Source of the DNA: CAZTTH01 sp964615975
GTDB taxonomy: Bacteria; Verrucomicrobiota; Lentisphaeria; JABSQK01; JAJFLO01
DNA: 16,095 nt
NCBI GenBank assembly: GCA_964615975.1
Contig: CAZTTH010000067.1
Coordinates: 1 to 16,095 of the forward strand
Direction: 5' to 3'
The number at the start of each line of letters is the position of its first letter. Within the stretch, counting starts at the first letter, position 1. A program made the position numbers and the translations under genes. This document shows positions 1-5,338 of the stretch, piece after piece. The notes below the pieces were generated by a model that was not told where the DNA came from, did no database searches, and was given only the letters and a program-made list of their open reading frames with translations.

Positions 1-210
1 GGATAATCCGGCATCCTCCCGAAGTGAGTTTCGCAGATGTAAAGATATTTTTCATGGTTGCCATGAGCAACGTTTATTGAGTTAAAATTCAACATCATTT
101 TCCGTCAATGCCTTTGCAATCATGGGCTTCAGTGGTTATTAATTCATCCGTCTGGCTTCATTCGCTTTTTCACTTTCTCCATCAACAGTAAAAACTGCAA
201 GTATCAATCC
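1..210. other. Left-edge region upstream of aroC
   Basis: No secure gene is seen here. On the minus strand an open frame begins with two consecutive ATG codons at 98 and 95 and runs off the left edge without a stop (about 32 codons). A second minus frame starting near 57 is also open to the edge, so coding status cannot be decided. No clear sigma-70 promoter or strong Shine-Dalgarno is visible ahead of aroC. Confidence 0.3.
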
Positions 211-1293
211 ATGTCGAGCACATTTGGCACTATTTTCAAGGTCAGCACCTTCGGCGAATCACATTGCCAGGGGGTCGGCGCCATGGTTGATGGCTGTCCG
301 CCACGGCTGGCGTTGACCGAAGCCGATATCCAGCCCCAGCTCAATCGCCGTCGTCCCGGCCAAAGCGCGATGACTACCGCGCGTGATGAAAAGGACAAGG
401 TCACCATCCTCTCGGGAACCGAAAACGGCATTACCCTGGGCACTCCGATCGGGCTGCTGGTCGCCAATCAGGATCAACGACCGGGTGATTATCGTGAAAT
501 GCAGGCCATTCCCCGGCCGTCACACGCCGATTATACCTATCAGATGAAGTATGGCATTCGCGCGTCCAGCGGCGGTGGGCGCTCCAGCGCCCGGGAAACC
601 ATCGGCCGGGTCGCGGCCGGCGCGATCGCGGAGAAATTCCTGCGGGAAAGGTATGGAGTTGACATCGTGGCCTGGGTGCAATCGGTCGGATCGATTACCG
701 CGGCGCCGAATCTGATCGAACAGGACATCACCCGGAAGGCAGTGGATGCCAATGACGTCCGTTGTCCCGACCCGGAAGCGGCTGCAAAAATGATGTCAGC
801 GATTGTCGCGGCGCGCGCGGCCAAAGACTCGTTAGGAGGGATTGTTGTCTGCGTGTGTCGTCATGTTCCAGCAGGGTGGGGGGAACCGGTATTCGATAAA
901 TTGGAGGCGATGCTGGCACATGCGATGTTGTCCCTGCCGGCAACCAAGGGGTTTGAGATCGGATCCGGCTTTGGTGGTACCACTCTGTTTGGATCGGCGC
1001 ATAACGATCCATTCATTAAAAAAGGTGAGCGCCTGGGGACTGCGACGAATAACAGCGGCGGAGTTCAGGGCGGCATATCCAATGGCGAGCCGATTGTCTT
1101 TCGTGTCGCCTTCAAGCCTCCGGCGACCATCAGTCTGCCGCAGAAAACCGCAAACTTCAGTGGGGAATCGGTTATTTTGGAAGCCAAGGGGAGGCATGAT
1201 CCCTGTGTGGTCCCGCGTGCCATCCCGATTGTGGAAACCATGGCGGCTTTGGTGCTCGCCGATCTGGCGTTGCGGCAGGAATATCGGCGTTAG
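211..1293 (+). CDS. aroC: Chorismate synthase
   Basis: Chorismate synthase converts 5-enolpyruvylshikimate-3-phosphate to chorismate, the last shikimate-pathway step, in the cytoplasm and with reduced FMN. The 360-residue length is normal for the family. The N-terminal signature STFGESH ends in the conserved His18 and is followed by VDGCPP. The central RASSGGGRSSARETIGR stretch (around residues 113-130), the NNSGGVQGGISNG segment and the C-terminal RHDPCVVPRAIP block are the three family signatures. The GESHC form, the VRCPDPEAA stretch and SLPATKGFEIGSGF resemble the plant/cyanobacterial type more than the E. coli type. The ATG at 211 gives the expected N-terminus, although no good Shine-Dalgarno precedes it. 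The gene stands alone, convergent with the heptose genes to its right. Identification is secure. Confidence 0.97.
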   Translation: MSSTFGTIFKVSTFGESHCQGVGAMVDGCPPRLALTEADIQPQLNRRRPGQSAMTTARDEKDKVTILSGTENGITLGTPIGLLVANQDQRPGDYREMQAIPRPSHADYTYQMKYGIRASSGGGRSSARETIGRVAAGAIAEKFLRERYGVDIVAWVQSVGSITAAPNLIEQDITRKAVDANDVRCPDPEAAAKMMSAIVAARAAKDSLGGIVVCVCRHVPAGWGEPVFDKLEAMLAHAMLSLPATKGFEIGSGFGGTTLFGSAHNDPFIKKGERLGTATNNSGGVQGGISNGEPIVFRVAFKPPATISLPQKTANFSGESVILEAKGRHDPCVVPRAIPIVETMAALVLADLALRQEYRR

Positions 1294-1480
1294 CCATTCA
1301 CCTTACAGAAGCGCACAACGGTAACGAAGATTCCTGATCGCGGGCAGTGCGATTGATTCAATTAAGCCATTGCGTATCACCAGCATCCTTGCCGCTGGGG
1401 TTACACCATTTAATATCCCTGTTAAACAATTTCATGCTGTAATAATCCCCCACGGCATCGCCGCAATCAAAGGTTTTTCA

Positions 1481-1510
1481 CCACGGATTACACGGATGAA
1501 CGCGGATAAT
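1481..1510. repeat. Degenerate tandem repeat with CGGAT core
   Basis: Three near-decamer units lie in a row: CCACGGATTA, CACGGATGAA and CGCGGATAAT. The shared (A/G)CGGAT cores start at 1483, 1492 and 1502, so the period is 9-10 bases. From memory, short intergenic runs of this CACGGAT type recur in many environmental bacterial genomes, including Verrucomicrobia and relatives. I cannot test whether other copies exist outside this window. Confidence 0.55.
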
Positions 1511-1560
1511 AGCAATCAGATTGTGAGGGTTATGTCTCTTTCAGCCTGAAGGAGATGCCG

Positions 1561-1611
1561 TCGGTTAATCGGCCCGGCACAAACTACGCTTGTCTCTGGC
1601 CAATTAACCGA
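1561..1611. repeat. 14-bp inverted repeat
   Basis: TCGGTTAATCGGCC at 1561-1574 pairs with GGCCAATTAACCGA at 1598-1611. Thirteen of 14 positions are Watson-Crick and the last is a possible G-U pair in RNA. The loop is 23 bases. There is no U-tract on either strand. Confidence 0.6.
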
Positions 1612-1618
1612 TGACAGC

Positions 1619-1640
1619 AATATTCTCCAGTGAGAATATT
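1619..1640. repeat. Perfect 9-bp hairpin
   Basis: AATATTCTC at 1619-1627 pairs perfectly with GAGAATATT at 1632-1640 around the tetraloop CAGT. An AT-rich stretch follows on the + strand, but without a continuous T-run, so it is at best a weak terminator. Confidence 0.6.
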
Positions 1641-1659
1641 TAATCTCACTTAATTTTAC

Positions 1660-1703
1660 TTTCGCGGGTAGAGCCAGAGCTTCCGGGGGAAGCATCCGCG
1701 AAA
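1660..1703. repeat. Two-stage hairpin
   Basis: The outer arms TTTCGCGG (1660-1667) and CCGCGAAA (1696-1703) are perfect complements. They enclose an inner perfect stem, GCTTCC (1679-1684) with GGAAGC (1688-1693), around a GGG loop. The asymmetric internal region (1668-1678) makes it look like a structured RNA element or a repeat remnant rather than a terminator. Confidence 0.5.
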
Positions 1704-1768
1704 ATCCTCTTCGTCCGGGGTTAGAATTCTTTGGTTTATCCACTAAATGAGGTGTATTGAGAGTAGAT

Positions 1769-2278
1769 TTATTCGATGAGAGCGAGGATATCCGAAAAAA
1801 ATCCAACTTGATAATCCGCTTGGGATTGCGGATCATTCCCAAGCAGTATCGTCTGGCAGCCCGCGCGCTTCCCGCATTCGATATCACTCTCCTTGTCACC
1901 CACCATGTAAGATAACGCGGGATCAACACCTAATTGGGCGGCAGTCTTGAGGATCATTTCCGGCATGGGTTTACGACAGCTACAACCAGCTTCCGGCGCG
2001 TGCGGACAGTATTCAATGTGGGCGATATCCACATGATATCGTTCTAATAAATCCCGCAAACGCTGATGCTGCTGTTCCACCTCATCCGGGGTCAATAATC
2101 CTCTGCCAATGCCCGATTGATTGCTGATAATGGCAAAGCGATAGCCATGCGCGGAGATATGCTGCAACGTCTCCCCCACTCCCGGCATTAATTCCACCTG
2201 CAGCGGATCTTTCAGATAATGTTTATCGACGATGACAGTGCCGTCGCGATCGAGGAATATTGCCTTATTGGGGTTCAT
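1769..2278 (-). CDS. gmhB: D-glycero-D-manno-heptose 1,7-bisphosphate 7-phosphatase
   Basis: This is a HAD-superfamily phosphatase that removes the C7 phosphate from heptose 1,7-bisphosphate in ADP-heptose synthesis for the LPS inner core. The N-terminal FLDRDGT motif carries the catalytic pair D10/D12, SNQSG (around 52-56) is HAD motif II, and KPMPEM and MVGDKESDIECG are the later motifs. C91, H93, C99 and C101, in the stretch beginning CPHAPEAGCSC, form the zinc-binding loop typical of GmhB. The 169-residue length is slightly short for the family but no motif is missing. Its start overlaps the end of the upstream heptose kinase gene by 14 bases, so the two are probably cotranscribed and translationally coupled. 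The kinase makes this enzyme's substrate. Confidence 0.93.
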   Translation of the reverse strand: MNPNKAIFLDRDGTVIVDKHYLKDPLQVELMPGVGETLQHISAHGYRFAIISNQSGIGRGLLTPDEVEQQHQRLRDLLERYHVDIAHIEYCPHAPEAGCSCRKPMPEMILKTAAQLGVDPALSYMVGDKESDIECGKRAGCQTILLGNDPQSQADYQVGFFSDILALIE

Positions 2279-3290
2279 GATTGAAGCTGGCGAGCAATTC
2301 CTGGATATCCACCGGGGCGGTTCCGACCTTGCCGACGACGATCCCGGCGGCGTGATTGGAGATTAACGCGGCTTCGGCGGGTGACGCGCCAGCCGCGTAG
2401 GCGGTTATAAACGACGCGATCACCGTGTCGCCGGCGCCGGAGACATCGAATACCTCCATGGCCACAGTAGGAATATGCAACGGCTTATCCACGCCATGAT
2501 ACAGCGCCATGCCATGTTTCCCCAAAGTGATCAGGAGCAGATCAGGCTGCCAGTTTGCCATGATCTTTTTTCCCACTTCATGGAGCCTGGCATCGGCGGT
2601 GATGGGTTCGATCGGCGCGGTATGGTATTCATTGACCATGGAAAACGCTTCCGCGCGATTCGGCGTCATCACCGTCAACCCATTGATCTTGAGAAAATTA
2701 CCGGGATGCGGATCCAATGCCATGGGGATTTTATTCTCTGTGCATATTGATGCCACGGTGTCGATCAGAGTTCGGGTGATCATCCCCTTGTAATAATCCT
2801 GGATGATGAGCGCGTCGAGTTTTTCGCTGGCGATTAACTTTTTCAGGCGTGCTGCCAGTGTGGTTGCCAGCGCCTCCGGGATCGCGAGATCGATTTCTTC
2901 GTCGATGCGGGCGACTTGCTGATGGTCGGCAATCAGGCGGGTTTTCACCGTTGTTGGACGTGACGGATCGACAACGAAGCCGTCAGTGCGTATGCCGTGT
3001 TGGCGGGAAATGGTTTCGATATCCTTGCCGGCCGCATCGTCGCCGATCACTCCGAAGCCGACCGCGGTGGCGCCCAGTCCGATTATATTTCTCAAGACAT
3101 TCGCCGCGCCGCCAAGGGTCGCGGTCCGCTCTGCCACCTTGACCACCGGCACCGGCGCTTCTGGAGAAATGCGCGTCGCATGACCCCAGATATACCGGTC
3201 CAGCATCAAATCACCGATCACCCCGATCTTGAGCTGTTTGAAGCGATCAGCAAATGCCTGGATTTTCTCATAATTCAAATCAATGTTCAT
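2265..3290 (-). CDS. hldE: D-glycero-beta-D-manno-heptose-7-phosphate kinase (HldE kinase domain)
   Basis: A PfkB-family sugar kinase that phosphorylates heptose 7-phosphate at C1 in ADP-heptose synthesis. The N-terminal GDLMLDRYIWGHATRISPEA block is characteristic of RfaE/HldE. LGGAANV (around 59-65) is the PfkB N-terminal signature, and DVSGAGDTV (282-290) holds the catalytic base D288 and the anion hole. At 341 residues it is the kinase domain only. The C-terminal adenylyltransferase half of bifunctional HldE is absent, so nucleotidyl transfer must be encoded elsewhere (an HldC/RfaE2-type gene). The ATG at 3290 has a good Shine-Dalgarno, GGAGAG, five bases upstream. It leads a two-gene operon with gmhB. 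HldA is an equally valid name for the kinase-only form. Confidence 0.93.
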   Translation of the reverse strand: MNIDLNYEKIQAFADRFKQLKIGVIGDLMLDRYIWGHATRISPEAPVPVVKVAERTATLGGAANVLRNIIGLGATAVGFGVIGDDAAGKDIETISRQHGIRTDGFVVDPSRPTTVKTRLIADHQQVARIDEEIDLAIPEALATTLAARLKKLIASEKLDALIIQDYYKGMITRTLIDTVASICTENKIPMALDPHPGNFLKINGLTVMTPNRAEAFSMVNEYHTAPIEPITADARLHEVGKKIMANWQPDLLLITLGKHGMALYHGVDKPLHIPTVAMEVFDVSGAGDTVIASFITAYAAGASPAEAALISNHAAGIVVGKVGTAPVDIQELLASFNHEPQ

Positions 3291-3392
3291 GAATGCTCTC
3301 CATTTGAAAAAATGTCCCTAACAATATCATGGCGAAGCTCAATGTCACTAAGTTAAGCAAGTTCGGGGTTCAAAGGAGGGCGGGTTTTCTTA

Positions 3393-3427
3393 TCCGCCTT
3401 CTGGCGGACAGTCCTACCGGACGGTAG
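3393..3427. repeat. Two adjacent small palindromes
   Basis: TCCGCC (3393-3398) and GGCGGA (3403-3408) form a hairpin with a TTCT loop. CTACCG (3414-3419) and CGGTAG (3422-3427) form a second, almost loopless palindrome only five bases later. The tandem arrangement resembles REP/BIME-type intergenic repeats. Confidence 0.55.
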
Positions 3428-3508
3428 AACATGTTTGGCGTCGCATGGAATTCATCCTATGTTGGGCGCCTCGAAAAAAAACGCGAATTGAGCGCCAAGG
3501 GTGCGTCA

Positions 3509-3712
3509 TCATACCAGACTGGGGCAACGTCCCAGGAAGCAAATCGAGTAATACGACAAGGGCTGAAGGCCCGATTCATCAATTAGCCCGGTACCAGGTG
3601 CTGACAAACGCGTCACCATCTTCGAATTAACAACCGCTGGATGATTCGCACCGTTGGCGCTTTGAGGATTTTATGTTGCAAGATACTGGGACGTTGCCCC
3701 AGTCTGGTATGA
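3509..3712. repeat. Perfect 27-bp inverted repeat enclosing 150 bp
   Basis: The 27 bases at 3509-3535 (beginning TCATACCAGACTGGGG) are the exact reverse complement of 3686-3712 (ending AGTCTGGTATGA). Each arm also contains the partial self-complement CTGGG...CCCAG around GCAACGT. A second inverted pair, 3491-3505 and 3647-3661, matches at 14 of 15 positions. Its left copy lies outside the left 27-bp arm, whereas its right copy lies inside the right arm, so the two pairings cross instead of nesting. The spacer has no gene. No clear target-site duplication flanks the unit. A non-autonomous mobile element or a two-copy REP-like repeat is possible. Confidence 0.75.
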
Positions 3713-4188
3713 CCCGGGCGGTTGGCCCTCCATTACCCCCGACTATTCATTCGCACATTAACATGCAAAGCCCTTACGATAATGACATTGCCCCAGAACA
3801 ACCGCATATAAACTAACATAAATTTTACGCTTCAAATTCATTTGCCCTCGACTTGATTGCTAAACAGGTACACCGGCTGTGTCGGTGGTCGTTGATTCAC
3901 ATGCAAGGTATTATGTCATAATGCCGCATGGCATAATGTCATTTTGACGGTTCTGCAATGATTGAGCAAAAAATAAGTGATGAACAACTGAGATCTTTCA
4001 ATGTTTTCCGTGGTCAGGTGGAGGTTATAAAGATCAAGCCCATTGCTGAAGTCAAATAATGAGGTATCATGTCCATGATCCTGAGGATGTTATGAAATCC
4101 ATGAATTCTGTCATGATAGTCATGAAATCTTTTTGAGCAAGCAGTCAATTACCAATTTAGTAACTTTGCGAGTCGATTCGTTTTTGGG

Positions 4189-4608
4189 TTATGGAGAGTT
4201 GATATTTAATTTGGATATTACGAAAGTGATCACTTTTTCAGCAAGCACGATGGCTTCAACAACTGATTCTTTCTCCGGTTCAGATTCAAACAATTCATTG
4301 GGATATCGAAATGCGCTTGCATATGGGGTAAGAATGACTGCCGCATTTTCCAAGCTTTGGAAATCGGTATTGACTTTCTGGCAAAGTTCGATTAACAAAA
4401 TAAGATTATGTGTTTTACCAAACTCCATTTACTGAAATGCCAGAAAAGATTTCAAGGCCTTTTCCGCTGCTTGTTGGCAATGATAAATTGAGACATCAAG
4501 TATGGGATTGGATGATAACCTTTTGGCTGAGTCAAGGTCATGTTGCGCTTTAGTTAACCATGAACGGGCTAATTCAATGCATGATTCATCCATATAGGAT
4601 TTTTCCAT
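4189..4608 (-). pseudogene. HEPN-domain toxin gene interrupted by an in-frame stop
   Basis: Read from the ATG at 4608, the frame encodes 59 residues and meets TAA at 4429-4431. It then continues in the same frame, from an ATG directly after the stop, for 79 more residues to TAA at 4189. Both halves belong to one HEPN (PF05168-like) protein. The first has ARSWLTKAQHDLDSAKRL and YHCQQAAEKALKSFL, and the second has FGKTHNLILLIELC and the RYP segment. Full-length HEPN proteins are about 130 residues, so a single nonsense codon accounts for the split. The start overlaps the end of the adjoining MNT gene by 23 bases, the usual MNT-HEPN layout. In such pairs HEPN is the RNase toxin or its relative. 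Reassembly of two separately translated halves cannot be excluded. Confidence 0.8.
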
Positions 4609-4897
4609 GTTGAATAATTTTATGAGACAGAGATGAAGGAGTTGCGGAATATTTATTCAACTCACTTTGGGTATTCACAAATATCTCAACTGGCAAAAGC
4701 AATCCTTTCAGGCATCGATAGGCTCTGGAAGCTCTTTGAGTTGGCTTTTGGTTGTCATTAGCCACTATGACCATAATATCTATATCACTATCCTTTTCTG
4801 GTTTTCCCCAGGCATTAGAACCAAAAAGAATAATTTTTATTGGATCAAATTCTTTAACCAGTCTATCAATGATTTCTATGAGTTCGGATGTGTTCAT
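4586..4897 (-). CDS. MNT-type nucleotidyltransferase (antitoxin-like)
   Basis: A 103-residue minimal nucleotidyltransferase. The core motif is FGSNAWGKPEKDSDIDIMV: G26-S27 of the GS motif and the metal-binding aspartates D38 and D40 are all present, so the enzyme looks catalytically intact. In HEPN-MNT toxin-antitoxin pairs (MntA/HepT type) this protein neutralises the HEPN partner, in characterised cases by adding AMP to it. It is the first gene of the pair and overlaps the HEPN start by 23 bases. Because that partner carries a nonsense codon, this gene may now be an orphan antitoxin. Base composition is AT-rich compared with aroC and the heptose genes, which suggests horizontal origin. Confidence 0.85.
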   Translation of the reverse strand: MNTSELIEIIDRLVKEFDPIKIILFGSNAWGKPEKDSDIDIMVIVANDNQKPTQRASRAYRCLKGLLLPVEIFVNTQSELNKYSATPSSLSHKIIQHGKILYG

Positions 4898-4997
4898 AAC
4901 AATATAATATTGAGAGTCAAGAGATTATGAGATTTATAAATGACTACGAATTCCTTAACTTATAGGTAGGTAAGCTTGAAATCAATGGAGTCTGAAA

Positions 4998-5168
4998 TCA
5001 GGTGGATGAATCAATGTTTGTGATTGAGGTAAAAAGCCTAAGATAGGTAAGATACTTTGATATCTGCACTCGAATCGATTCCCGTTGCTCATCAAATCCT
5101 TGAGTCAGCATTGGCAATTCGAAGAATTCCATCGTGCCGACAAATTCGATTAAGGACTCATAATTCAT
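4998..5168 (-). pseudogene. Fragment resembling the N-terminus of an AbiEi-type winged-helix antitoxin
   Basis: An ATG at 5168 opens a 56-codon frame ending in TGA at 4998. It begins MNYESLIEFVGTMEFFELPM and continues through TQGFDEQRESIRVQISKYL. From memory this matches the N-terminal helix-turn-helix of AbiEi-family (type IV toxin-antitoxin) transcriptional regulators, whose consensus has a FDLPMLxQ...EPRxSxRVQLxRWxKxGKL pattern. Here the similarity stops after about 45 residues, where a basic wing and a GLY motif should follow, and the frame ends. I read it as a truncated remnant. The identification rests on pattern memory only, and a genuine small protein is the alternative. Confidence 0.42.
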
Positions 5169-5177
5169 ATATGTAAA

Positions 5178-5193
5178 TTAACAAAATTGTTAA
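5178..5193. promoter_or_regulatory. Operator-like perfect palindrome
   Basis: TTAACAA (5178-5184) and TTGTTAA (5187-5193) are perfect inverted repeats with a two-base AA spacer, ending 10 bases upstream of the ATG at 5168 on the minus strand. The size, symmetry and position fit autoregulation by a dimeric winged-helix protein, which is what the adjoining fragment resembles. Confidence 0.4.
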
Positions 5194-5304
5194 TTATTAC
5201 AAATGAAATATGATGCCGTCATGCCAGAGGTAATAAGAGTGTGCTGGTTATGCGGTCAAAAATATTCTGCTCACCATCAGGTTAGCGACGATTTTTTTGT
5301 TCAA

Positions 5305-5338
5305 TGACTTCTCCTATTCTCGAGAATAGGAGAAGTCA
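5305..5338. repeat. Perfect 34-bp palindrome at the lipoprotein stop codon
   Basis: TGACTTCTCCTATTCTC at 5305-5321 is exactly followed by its reverse complement at 5322-5338, with no unpaired centre (CTCGAG in the middle). The TGA stop codon of the minus-strand lipoprotein gene (5336-5338) is the first triplet of the palindrome. In RNA it would form a long hairpin beginning at the stop. An A-rich stretch, not a U-run, follows on the minus strand, so it is not a standard intrinsic terminator, although it could block exonucleases or act with Rho. Confidence 0.8.

Larger units (their letters stand above)
1294..1768. other. Hairpin-rich intergenic region aroC-gmhB
   Basis: This 475-base gap lies between the convergent ends of aroC and gmhB. 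I see no credible gene. It holds a short degenerate tandem repeat (1481-1510) and three hairpins listed separately (1561-1611, 1619-1640, 1660-1703). None has the U-run of a classical intrinsic terminator, although between convergent genes they may serve as 3'-end structures for either transcript. Confidence 0.7.
3291..4188. other. Long non-coding, repeat-rich stretch
   Basis: About 900 bases lie upstream of the heptose operon. I find no convincing gene. The section holds paired hairpins (3393-3427), a perfect 27-bp inverted repeat (3509-3712) and a second inverted pair interleaved with it. The segment between 3552 and 3600 (GGGCTGAAGGCCC followed by TAGCCCGG) looks like the REP-like intergenic repeats I recall from PVC-group and Bacteroidetes genomes. 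At 3916-3945 a degenerate palindrome is built around CATAATGCC. From 4070 to 4130 there are several ATCATG/TCATGA-type motifs. A 33-codon frame at 3958-4059 is noted but not accepted. Confidence 0.6.
4898..5335. other. Gap with regulatory-gene remnant and palindromes
   Basis: No full-length gene is present. The stretch contains a 56-codon minus-strand fragment (4998-5168), a perfect TTAACAA/TTGTTAA palindrome just upstream of it, and most of a 34-bp palindrome next to the lipoprotein gene. I could not assign 5194-5300. Confidence 0.6.

Noticed and set aside
1..98. Possible minus-strand gene start running off the left edge (MMLNFNSINVAHGNHEKY)
   Set aside because: A competing open frame exists on the same strand and no family is recognised; it cannot be decided without sequence to the left.
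3445..3630. 61-codon frame on the + strand
   Set aside because: It runs straight through one arm of the inverted repeat and has no start signal or family resemblance.
3509..3712. Insertion sequence or CRISPR interpretation of the 27-bp repeats
   Set aside because: Only two copies, inverted, with no transposase in between, no direct-repeat/spacer periodicity and no cas genes nearby.
3958..4059. 33-codon + strand frame starting MIEQKISDEQLRSFNVFRG
   Set aside because: The peptide looks coding-like, but there is no Shine-Dalgarno, no recognised family and no partner gene. It is too short to support as a gene; it could be a remnant in the same decayed zone as the HEPN gene.
4133..4435. 100-codon + strand frame opposite the HEPN gene
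   Set aside because: It is antisense to a frame with clear HEPN similarity; the protein has no family features of its own.
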